A DNA stretch of 64,000 nt from an uncultured Methanobrevibacter sp. (GTDB taxonomy: Archaea; Methanobacteriota; Methanobacteria; Methanobacteriales; Methanobacteriaceae), in the NCBI RefSeq assembly GCF_902801725.1, contig NZ_CADCJB010000011.1:1-64000 (forward strand). The letters run 5' to 3'. The number at the start of each line of letters is the position of its first letter. Position 1 is the stretch's first letter. Of the stretch, positions 32,356-39,569 are shown one piece after another. The notes below the pieces were generated by a model. It did no database searches. It was not told where the DNA came from and saw only the letters and a list, made by a program, of their open reading frames with translations. A program made the translations under genes and the position numbers.

Positions 32356-33405
32356 ATGAAAGCATTATTTATTGTTACGGGTAGAGGATTGGGCGGTGAT
32401 GCAATGGTCGCTCTCAATACAATGAATGCTCTTGAAAGAAAAGGAGTCACTTGTGAAATTGCATTGGATGAGTCTGCTCACGGAACTCTATTTGAAAAAA
32501 ACGGATATGAATGGCATAGAATTTCTGTTCCTCATGCAGGGGGGCATTCTGCAACCAAACTCTCTGCAGCAAAGGGTGCTGTCCAATTGTTTGTTGCCAC
32601 CATAAAGGCAAGAAATCTTATTAAAAAATTAAAGGTCGATTTTGTCGTTGGAGTTTTGGGCGGGGGAGCTATTGTGGCCTCACTTGGTGGCAAATTTGCT
32701 CGCAAACCAACTTTTTCCTTAATTTCAACACCTCTTGATTCAGCAGTTTGTCCGAAATTCAATCAATGTTACATTTTACCTGAATTGGATAAGTTCAGAT
32801 GGGATGAATTGCCTAAAAATATGGACAAGGCTTTCTATCCTCTCTCTAAAGCGGTAGATGAAGGGGATGCCAAGGTTGCTTATTCAAAACTTAAGGAATT
32901 CCCGAATTTTGACGAAAACAAAAAAACAATTTTATTTTCTTCAGGTTCATCTATTTTCAAAGGCACTATCAAAGCCATTAACTTGACTGCAGACTATACT
33001 GATGAGTATAACCTTGTTTTGGTTGGTTTGCCAATGTATGATGAATACATGGATCTCATTGATGAAGAAAGAATTATTTACGTGGGATATATCACATGGA
33101 TTAATGATTTGTTCAGATTTGCCGATTTGACAGTTTTAACCGATGACGGTGTCTCCCTTGAGGAAGCTTTGGTTGCAAGGACTCCTATAATTGCGTTAAC
33201 CAAAGTTAAATGGGGAAGATATCAGAATATGGCCGGTGTGTTTAAAGGTGCAATTATCGAATCTGAAGTGGATGATGTTTGTAAAAGCATAGAGGAAGCA
33301 TTTGAAAATATGGATACCTTGAAAGAAAATGCTGTTATGTACGGTAAACTCTGTTCCGAAGCTGCCGATGATTTGGCAGATAGAATTCTAAAAAAAGTGA
33401 AATAG
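32356..33405 (+). CDS. MurG-like glycosyltransferase (GT28, probable pseudomurein synthesis)
   Basis: A 349-residue GT-B glycosyltransferase. Its N terminus, FIVTGRGLGGDAMVALNTMNAL, matches the acceptor-side GGxGGH-type loop of MurG in diverged form; the C-terminal donor site TDDGVSLEEALVARTPIIAL corresponds to MurG SxAGxxTxxE...PxIxxP. AAGGAGATAAGT precedes the ATG. Only 2 bases separate it from the MraY-like gene, so both steps of a lipid-linked disaccharide cycle are coupled. The sugar donor is expected to be UDP-GlcNAc or GalNAc for pseudomurein, but this is not shown by sequence alone. Confidence 0.77.
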   Translation: MKALFIVTGRGLGGDAMVALNTMNALERKGVTCEIALDESAHGTLFEKNGYEWHRISVPHAGGHSATKLSAAKGAVQLFVATIKARNLIKKLKVDFVVGVLGGGAIVASLGGKFARKPTFSLISTPLDSAVCPKFNQCYILPELDKFRWDELPKNMDKAFYPLSKAVDEGDAKVAYSKLKEFPNFDENKKTILFSSGSSIFKGTIKAINLTADYTDEYNLVLVGLPMYDEYMDLIDEERIIYVGYITWINDLFRFADLTVLTDDGVSLEEALVARTPIIALTKVKWGRYQNMAGVFKGAIIESEVDDVCKSIEEAFENMDTLKENAVMYGKLCSEAADDLADRILKKVK

Positions 33406-33410
33406 TGGTT

Positions 33411-34712
33411 TTACAACCACATATATTTTATTAGTTTGTATGTTGTGTCTGTTGAAGGATGGACTTCTAAAAATTCTTCATAATCATCTAAATCATAGTC
33501 TTCCCTCATCAGATAAGAGAGATATGCCACATCACTGGTAGATGATGGGGATATTGAATTAATTTTATTGATTTTGTTGTTCTTTTTATCGAACTCTATT
33601 TCTGCATAGCCTGTCTGTTCTGTTAGTATGTTCCAAAATGAGTGAGGTCCCGGAATTCCTGGGAATTTGACTATGGCTTTATCTTCATCGCTACATTCAT
33701 TTTTTTCATTTTCAACAAAACTCACTTCAGTGTTCAAACTTATTGTTTGCGGAATACAACTGTAGCTTACTTTATTCGGATAGTTTGCCATATTTCTTGC
33801 AGCTACGCGCCCCTCCATTCTAGCTACTGGAGTTAGTTGATATCCTCCAATAACATCACCTGCAGCATATACATTATCAACATTTGTTTGCATCATTTCA
33901 TTAACTTTTATTGTTTTGTCAGGATTCAATTCAACAAATCCTTCAGCTATTTCACTGTTAGGGGTTCTTCCTGTTGCGAAAAATGGAACTCCTTCTAACT
34001 CTTCATCGTTTTCTGTCAATACCTTGTTTTTGAAAGCTTCTTTGATGTTGGTGTTTTCAATAACATTTACATCGGGAATAATTCTTTTAAGGATGTATTC
34101 CTTTGTGGTTTCATTGATTTCCTTTAGGAATTTGCTTCTTGCAATAACATTAACTTCACTTCCGAGTGTTGAATAGATGTTTGCAATTTCACAGGCAATT
34201 ATTCCTCCTCCGATGATGTTTAATTTTTCAGGGACTTCGTTTAATTTTAAGATGTCCTTGTTGGTTAATCCGAATTCACTGCCTCTGATATTTGGGATAA
34301 ACGGACGTGCCCCTGTGGCAATTAGGAGGTTGTCATATTCAAGACTTTCATTGTTTACTTTTACGGTGTCTCCTTCGATACTGGCTTCGCCATAAACAAT
34401 GGTATTTCCAAAACTTTCGTTTTCCAGTTCATTCAAATGCCTAAGAATTTTTTGTGTTTCGACAATCTTTTCTACAATTTTTTCGTATGAAACTTCGATT
34501 TGGCTTTTGAGAAATCCGTGCTTGTTGAATCTGTTATTAGCATCAATGAATTTGGTAACATCAGTCAGTGCACAGATAACCATACATCCCTCATTTAGAC
34601 AAGTTCCAGCTATATGATTTTTTTCAATTAAAGTAACTTCTTCACCAAGTTTTCCGAGTTCTACAGAAGCCAACCTTCCTGCAGGGCCTGAACCGATAAC
34701 GATATTCTTCAT
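33411..34712 (-). CDS. Dihydrolipoamide dehydrogenase-like flavin disulfide oxidoreductase
   Basis: A 433-residue class I pyridine nucleotide-disulfide oxidoreductase: FAD-binding GSGPAGRLAS at the N terminus, redox-active GTCLNEGC (two cysteines five apart), NAD(P)-binding IIGGGIIACEIA, second FAD motif VYAAGDVIGG. It differs from true dihydrolipoamide dehydrogenase: the usual IPSK after the second cysteine is replaced by MVICAL, and the C-terminal HPT-SE catalytic base motif is reduced to HPSTDTT. Methanogens lack the classical 2-oxoacid dehydrogenase complexes, so it more likely reduces another disulfide or quinone-like substrate. Convergent with the MurG-like gene, 5 bp apart. Confidence 0.82.
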   Translation of the reverse strand: MKNIVIGSGPAGRLASVELGKLGEEVTLIEKNHIAGTCLNEGCMVICALTDVTKFIDANNRFNKHGFLKSQIEVSYEKIVEKIVETQKILRHLNELENESFGNTIVYGEASIEGDTVKVNNESLEYDNLLIATGARPFIPNIRGSEFGLTNKDILKLNEVPEKLNIIGGGIIACEIANIYSTLGSEVNVIARSKFLKEINETTKEYILKRIIPDVNVIENTNIKEAFKNKVLTENDEELEGVPFFATGRTPNSEIAEGFVELNPDKTIKVNEMMQTNVDNVYAAGDVIGGYQLTPVARMEGRVAARNMANYPNKVSYSCIPQTISLNTEVSFVENEKNECSDEDKAIVKFPGIPGPHSFWNILTEQTGYAEIEFDKKNNKINKINSISPSSTSDVAYLSYLMREDYDLDDYEEFLEVHPSTDTTYKLIKYMWL

Positions 34713-34791
34713 TTAATCACCTGTTTAGATAGTTTTATATAATACTAACTTTTAATACTATTAATATATTAAAATTTTGGAGATGGAAATT

Positions 34792-35070
34792 ATGTGTATT
34801 GCAGCACCTGCTCATGTTGTTGAAATAAATAGGGAAGAAAATTGGTTGTATGCCGACTTTGGCGGAGCAAGACAACAAGCAAAATTAGACCTTTTACCTG
34901 ATGTGGAAGTTGGAGACTATGTTTTAATCCACGCAGGGTTTGCAATTGAAAAATTATCTGAAGAAGCTGCTAAAGAATCTTTAGAAGCTTGGGAAGAACT
35001 TTTAGATATTCTTGAAAAAGAAGATGAAGAGATGGAAAAAGCAAGAATGGCTGATTTAGAAAATCAGTAA
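34792..35070 (+). CDS. hypC: Hydrogenase maturation chaperone HypC
   Basis: A 92-residue HypC/HybG chaperone for [NiFe]-hydrogenase assembly; it carries the Fe(CN)2CO group with HypD and delivers it to the large subunit. The protein begins MCIAAPAHVVEI, with the essential Cys2, and DFGGARQQAKLDLL followed by GDYVLIHAGFAI is diagnostic. A frame extending to TTG 34777 would bury Cys2; GGAG upstream of ATG 34792 fixes the start. Ends with an acidic helix. Stands alone; overlaps the convergent ACT gene by 7 bp. Confidence 0.95.
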   Translation: MCIAAPAHVVEINREENWLYADFGGARQQAKLDLLPDVEVGDYVLIHAGFAIEKLSEEAAKESLEAWEELLDILEKEDEEMEKARMADLENQ

Positions 35071-35576
35071 ATTGATACTCTTGTTATTCCTTTTATTTTT
35101 AAAAATTCGTTTATTAAATCACCGCTTACCGGCTTTTCAGTTATGATGATTAGGGATGGGTTTTCCTGAAGTTCGGTATCTTCGGCATATGCCTGTCTTA
35201 TACTGATTCCTTTTTTTGATATCAAGTTTGCTGTAGTGCCCAGTATGCCTTCGCTTTCAGATCCTACCTCTATTTCTATAACGCCCAATTCCAAATTTTT
35301 AGCAATATTTTTTAAGAGGGTTCCTGCAGGGATGATGTTTCTAAAAAGATTATACAATTCTTTATCATCTTTTATAACATCTATTGTGGATTTTATTACT
35401 CTTCTGTCGACATTGGCTGCTGTAGCCAATGCTTTATCACTTATTTTTAGATTGCCGCAATAAATTTTGCCGTCTTCATTTAAAGACAGTCCAAGTTCAA
35501 TCATTTTTTCAGCAACTCGGATTCTTGCAGGGTACTTTTTGAATTTCTCGTTGATTTTTTCCCACATATTAATCAT
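35064..35576 (-). CDS. HTH and ACT domain regulator of amino-acid metabolism
   Basis: A 170-residue protein. The N-terminal half contains a likely winged-helix or HTH region (LKISDKALATAANVDRRVIKSTIDVIKDD); the C-terminal half from about residue 95 is an ACT domain (IEIEVGSESEGILGTTANLISKKGISIRQAYAEDTELQENPSLIIITE). Archaeal proteins of this design are annotated as regulators of amino-acid metabolism; the ligand is unknown. ATG 35576 with AGGAT upstream; ATG 35567 is an alternative. Next to tRNA-Ile and HypC, which gives no functional hint. Confidence 0.78.
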   Translation of the reverse strand: MINMWEKINEKFKKYPARIRVAEKMIELGLSLNEDGKIYCGNLKISDKALATAANVDRRVIKSTIDVIKDDKELYNLFRNIIPAGTLLKNIAKNLELGVIEIEVGSESEGILGTTANLISKKGISIRQAYAEDTELQENPSLIIITEKPVSGDLINEFLKIKGITRVSIY

Positions 35577-35727
35577 TAATCCTACTTTTTGTACATCTAT
35601 GTTCTGTTAAATATAATATATAAAATTAATCATCAAAATGCCGATTTTTTCTCGAATTAAAAAAAGTCGATTAAATGTTTAAAAAGTTGTCAGGTAAACG
35701 AAATTGTCATAAAAATTAGTTAGAAGT

Positions 35728-35801
35728 AGGCTAGATGGGATTCGAACCCATGACCTCCCGGTTATCAGCCGAGCGCGCTAACCAAGCTGTGCCACTAGCC
35801 T
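35728..35801 (-). tRNA. tRNA-Ile (GAT anticodon)
   Basis: On the minus strand the 74-nt gene starts AGGCTAG and ends CTAGCCT, a perfect 7-bp acceptor stem. The anticodon loop CTGATAA gives anticodon GAT; the T arm has TTCGAAT. No intron and no encoded CCA. An 18-bp perfect palindrome lies 15 bases upstream. Confidence 0.97.
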
Positions 35802-35815
35802 ATAAAAATTGTATC

Positions 35816-35833
35816 TTGACAGTTAACTGTCAA
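35816..35833 (-). promoter_or_regulatory. 18-bp perfect palindrome upstream of tRNA-Ile
   Basis: TTGACAGTTAACTGTCAA is fully self-complementary. It sits where transcription of the tRNA-Ile precursor should begin, downstream of a TATA-like ATTAATATAAGTATTAA on the minus strand. It could be an operator, a precursor hairpin, or a terminator for the upstream Fe-S gene; a weak ATTTTTAT follows. Confidence 0.45.
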
Positions 35834-35916
35834 CATTAATACTTATATTAATAGCTATATATAATCTTTTCGGTTTTTTTAAGATTATATATAGAATTAA
35901 AATAAGATTAAAAAAA

Positions 35917-36201
35917 TTATCTGTTAATCATTTCGTTAATGGAGTCAGCCATAGCATGTCCTTCAACGATGATTTTAACATTTTCAATACCCTCAACGTT
36001 TTCAGCTCTGATTTTTGCATCAGCAGCAATACGGGTGATACTCATACATCCAGGGTTGGTAGGTTTAAGTATAATTTCGGCTTGATCGCCATCTACTGTA
36101 ATATCTTGTACAATACCCATTTCTACAATACTGATTCCCATGTGAGGGTCATTAATTACAGAAACAGCATTTCTTATATCATTCACTAAATCTTCTGACA
36201 T
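35917..36201 (-). CDS. MIP18/DUF59-family iron-sulfur cluster assembly factor
   Basis: A 94-residue single-domain protein of the DUF59/MIP18/SufT-like family, which helps load Fe-S clusters onto target proteins. DPHMGISIVEMGIVQDI is the signature segment and the conserved reactive cysteine is in TNPGCMSI. A good AGGAG lies 7 bases before the ATG. Monocistronic, upstream of tRNA-Ile on the same strand. Confidence 0.9.
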   Translation of the reverse strand: MSEDLVNDIRNAVSVINDPHMGISIVEMGIVQDITVDGDQAEIILKPTNPGCMSITRIAADAKIRAENVEGIENVKIIVEGHAMADSINEMINR

Positions 36202-36290
36202 ATGTAGTCTCCTAATTTTTTGTTGTATTTATAATTATTATTAATGATATTTATATATCTTTTGTTTACAATTCTTGAATAAATTAAAGG

Positions 36291-37199
36291 TTACTTTACT
36301 CTATGCTTGATTTTTACACCAATTCCATTGCTACATTCTTCCATTTCATGGCCGGTCATTACTGCTTTTCCCACGCCAACAACAGTGTCCTCTTTAACAA
36401 CGACTACCTCATCATTTGGAATAATATTATGGTCAGCCTTTTGAATTCCCGGTGCAAATACTGTATTGGTTTCCAGGTTGAAATCAATATTCACGACATT
36501 AATTCCCAAGTCCTTAAGGATTTCTCCTCCTGGCAAATTAAGTCTGTATAATCCGTGATCCTTGTTGAGCAAAGCCAGCTGTTTTCCTGAAGATAATATT
36601 CTTTTGTGATACATTCCTTTGGTTTTAACATTATCTGGAATGAAATCACAGGCATCTTCACCGAACTGATACATTGCAATTGAACGCAATTCATGCAATG
36701 TTTTTTCTCTTCTGTTGACTCTTTGATGTTTTTTAAGTTCCATTCTGAGATTGTAAAGGGAATCAGGGGAAGTTGGTCTTTCATCAACACAAACATTAAT
36801 AAAATCATCTACATACTGTTCGCAGGATTTCAAATAACCTCCTGAGAGGTTTGCAATTACAGTTTTTCCTTCACAATACTTCCGGATTAATTTTCCGCTT
36901 TCATCAATTTCATCTTGTGACCATGAACCGGTCGTACTCACATCATATGACTGGATTGGAAAAGTGTTTTCAAGTTCCCTTGGACATATTCCGAAGGGGG
37001 ATGTGACAATAAGCTCCTGAAAGGATCTTGTAATTTTTCTGAATTTCTGATGTGATTTTGAATTTGAATAAGGTTTTTTCATACTGCACGGCAATAAAAC
37101 AACAGTATCTCCAAGAGGTTTCATCATTTCCATTCTCTGCCTCCATCTTACTGCCTCCGGACGGTATAGGGATTCTTCACTTGAACATATTACTTTCAT
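36291..37199 (-). CDS. ArcS-like DUF5591 and PUA domain protein (probable archaeosine synthesis)
   Basis: About 302 residues. The N-terminal part has LLPCSMKKPYSNSKSHQKF, the PCSxxKPYSxSxSH motif of archaeosine synthase ArcS, which converts preQ0 at position 15 of tRNA toward archaeosine. The C-terminal 80 residues are a PUA RNA-binding domain (VNIDFNLETNTVFAPGIQKAD, NDEVVVVKEDTVVGVGKAVMTG). Classical ArcS is nearly twice as long, with an N-terminal TGT-like half that is absent here, so this is a short form. ATG 37199 fits the GAGGA spacing; ATG 37205 overlaps the upstream HD gene by ATGA. In an operon with HD and TFE genes. Confidence 0.78.
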   Translation of the reverse strand: MKVICSSEESLYRPEAVRWRQRMEMMKPLGDTVVLLPCSMKKPYSNSKSHQKFRKITRSFQELIVTSPFGICPRELENTFPIQSYDVSTTGSWSQDEIDESGKLIRKYCEGKTVIANLSGGYLKSCEQYVDDFINVCVDERPTSPDSLYNLRMELKKHQRVNRREKTLHELRSIAMYQFGEDACDFIPDNVKTKGMYHKRILSSGKQLALLNKDHGLYRLNLPGGEILKDLGINVVNIDFNLETNTVFAPGIQKADHNIIPNDEVVVVKEDTVVGVGKAVMTGHEMEECSNGIGVKIKHRVK

Positions 37200-37201
37200 A
37201 T

Positions 37202-37693
37202 TCATTCCTCAAAATGTTTTATCAGTTCTTCATCTAGTTTCAGCAATCTTTCAATGTTGTCGTCGCTGTCTTTTATTCTTCTTTTCCATTTTTTAATAAC
37301 AAAATCAATATCCACTTCCTCGCTGCCGCTGATTAGATTGTCTGCATGTGCAACAATTTTTTCTTCAAGGGTTTGGGGAACGTAGGATTTAACGGGAAGG
37401 CCCAGGTTTTTTGCTTCACTTTCGGTAATCCCGGCACCGATATGCCTTTCGATAATGTTCAAAACGTCTTCGTCATAACCGTATTTTCGGGCGATTTCAA
37501 CACCTTCAATTGCATGGGTTATCCCATGTGTTCTGGATCTTCCAATGTCATGTAATAAAGCACCTTTTCTAATTAGGTCTTTATCTGCATTGTCAAAATG
37601 AGAAGCTATTTCCATAGCTTTTTTATAAACGGCCTTTGAATGTTCAATAACATTTTCAGGAGTTTCTTCCTGTACAAGTAATTCAATTTCCAT
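37202..37693 (-). CDS. HD-domain protein (TIGR00295-like)
   Basis: A 163-residue HD phosphohydrolase-fold protein. The HD metal site is LLHDIGRSRTHGITHAIEG, preceded by an upstream His in VIEHSKAVYKKA and followed by HADNL. Family members of this size in archaea are annotated TIGR00295; substrate (nucleotide or cyclic nucleotide) is unknown. It lies between tfe (8 bp upstream) and the ArcS-like gene (4-bp overlap), so all three are probably one transcript. TTG 37699 would add two residues; ATG 37693 is preferred. Confidence 0.82.
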   Translation of the reverse strand: MEIELLVQEETPENVIEHSKAVYKKAMEIASHFDNADKDLIRKGALLHDIGRSRTHGITHAIEGVEIARKYGYDEDVLNIIERHIGAGITESEAKNLGLPVKSYVPQTLEEKIVAHADNLISGSEEVDIDFVIKKWKRRIKDSDDNIERLLKLDEELIKHFEE

Positions 37694-37701
37694 TTCCAAT
37701 C

Positions 37702-38223
37702 CTATTTTTTTACTTTTTCATTGAAGGAATTAAAATTACTTTCAACCATTTTAATGTCTTCTTTGATTTGTTTGATGTTGGCTTCGTTGTCTTGGAATTC
37801 CAATTCGTCACCGCATGCAGGACATAAGAATTCATAGTCTGAAGCTGCATCAAAATCAAGTCTGACATGTCCTTGAGGACATATGAAAAACATGTTGTTT
37901 TCTTCACGTTCCAATTCATCGTTAAGCATTTTTAAATACTTTTCTGAATCTTTTATAATACGTGAAATAACTTCGTCAGTTTCAAATTTCCATGAATATG
38001 TGAACCATTGAGTTTCAGGGTCTTTACTTCTTTTGTAGCTAGCTAATCCCATATCATAAAGTCTGTAAAGAATTTTTCTAACTATATTTAATTTGATTCC
38101 AGTTTTTTTAGCTATTTCTTCATCGGTTTCAATTCCGTCGATTAATGCTTCAACAATTGGTAAATTGCTTTCATCTTCGACAACATTGGTTAATAAGGTC
38201 TTTACTAATGGATCGTCTATCAT
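37702..38223 (-). CDS. tfe: Transcription factor E (TFIIE-alpha homologue)
   Basis: A 173-residue archaeal TFE that stabilises the open promoter complex with RNA polymerase. The N-terminal winged helix (residues 1-90) includes DGIETDEEIAKKTGIKLNIVRKILYRLYDMGLASYKR; the C-terminal zinc ribbon starts FFICPQGHVRLDF and ends CPACGDEL. The first knuckle has CPQGH rather than the usual CxxC, so one zinc ligand may be His or lost. Leads a tfe-HD-ArcS operon. Confidence 0.93.
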   Translation of the reverse strand: MIDDPLVKTLLTNVVEDESNLPIVEALIDGIETDEEIAKKTGIKLNIVRKILYRLYDMGLASYKRSKDPETQWFTYSWKFETDEVISRIIKDSEKYLKMLNDELEREENNMFFICPQGHVRLDFDAASDYEFLCPACGDELEFQDNEANIKQIKEDIKMVESNFNSFNEKVKK

Positions 38224-38369
38224 TTAATTGCCCCTAAATCTCATTATCACATTTTATTTAAAATGAAAATAGTAAAATAAACAAAAAATTATGATAACTT
38301 ATTAAATTAATGTTAGTTATATCTTTTTTATTATAAAAATATAACTAATTTAAGATTAATTTTTCGACT

Positions 38370-39569
38370 TCAATAGTCTTTTAAAATGTCTAATAAGTTA
38401 TCGGTAATGTAGTCAACTTCCTCGTCTGTCAGCTTGGAATATATTGGCAAGCTTATTTCATTTTCAAACAGACCATATGCATTAGGATAGTCTTTTATGT
38501 CAAATCCTAAATTTTTATATGCGGTTAACAATGGAAGCGGTTTATAATGGACATTTGTACTTATTCCTCTCTCTTCCATCTTGATTATGATTTCGTTTCT
38601 ATCCTCCATGGATATGCCTTCGATTCTTGTAAGGTATAGGTGTCCTGAGGATTTGCTTGTTTCCGTATTGTGCTGAGGAATTATGACTTTCGAATCTTTG
38701 AATGCCTCATCATATTTTGCGATGATTTCATGTCTTCTGGCCAGCATTGAGTCATATCTTTCCAACTGTCCAAGACCTATTCCTGCCTGAACGTCAGTCA
38801 TGTTGCATTTGTATGCCGGAAGAAGGATATCATATTCCCAGGATCCCTTTTGTGTTTTTTCAAGGGCGTCCTTGGTTTGTCCGTGAAGTGAAAGAATTTG
38901 GTATTCCTTGTATATTTTTTCATTATCCAATCCGTCATGGTCTTTCCAGGTAACTGCACCTCCTTCCGCAGTTGTCAGATTTTTAACTGCATGGAATGAG
39001 AAGCATGTAAAGTCAGCCAAACTTCCAGCTTTTTTCCCGTCTTTTATTGCTCCGAAACCATGTGCACAATCTGCAAGAACTATGATTCTGTTGAATTTTC
39101 CCTGAATTTCATTATCTGCTTCGAACAATTCTTTCTTATCTTCGATTATTTTGAATATTCTGTCATAATCACATAGGATTCCTGCAATATCCACTGGAAT
39201 TATTACTTTGGTTTTTTCGGTGATTGCATCAGCCATCATGGAATAGTCCATTTCTTCCCTGTCTTTTTGGCTGTCCACCATTACAGGTGTTGCTCCGACA
39301 TGGCAAATGACGCTGCATGTTGCAGTGTATGTATATGCAGGTACGATAACCTCATCACCCTCTTTGATGCCTAATAGTCTCAATGTCATTTCGAGGGCAG
39401 TGGTTGCAGCACTTAGACAAACGGTTTTGTCGGTGTTGCAGTATTCGCTTATTCTTCTTTCAAGTTCTTTTGTTTTCGGACCGGTTGTAATCCAACCGGA
39501 TTTTAAAGCTGCAATAACTTCTTCAATCTCTTTGTCACTAATGTCTGGTGGTGAAAATGGTATATTCAT
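38370..39569 (-). CDS. DegT/DnrJ/EryC1/StrS sugar aminotransferase
   Basis: A 399-residue PLP-dependent aminotransferase acting on nucleotide-linked keto-sugars for surface polysaccharides. Motifs: GWITTGPKTKELE, AATTALEMTL, VPAYTYTAT, the DCAHGFGA aspartate and the PLP lysine in FSFHAVKNLTTAEGG. It overlaps the CapD-like dehydratase gene by ATGA; a 4-keto sugar made by that enzyme would be its natural substrate, giving an amino-sugar such as 2,4-diamino-trideoxyhexose. The end product is inferred. Confidence 0.9.
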   Translation of the reverse strand: MNIPFSPPDISDKEIEEVIAALKSGWITTGPKTKELERRISEYCNTDKTVCLSAATTALEMTLRLLGIKEGDEVIVPAYTYTATCSVICHVGATPVMVDSQKDREEMDYSMMADAITEKTKVIIPVDIAGILCDYDRIFKIIEDKKELFEADNEIQGKFNRIIVLADCAHGFGAIKDGKKAGSLADFTCFSFHAVKNLTTAEGGAVTWKDHDGLDNEKIYKEYQILSLHGQTKDALEKTQKGSWEYDILLPAYKCNMTDVQAGIGLGQLERYDSMLARRHEIIAKYDEAFKDSKVIIPQHNTETSKSSGHLYLTRIEGISMEDRNEIIIKMEERGISTNVHYKPLPLLTAYKNLGFDIKDYPNAYGLFENEISLPIYSKLTDEEVDYITDNLLDILKDY

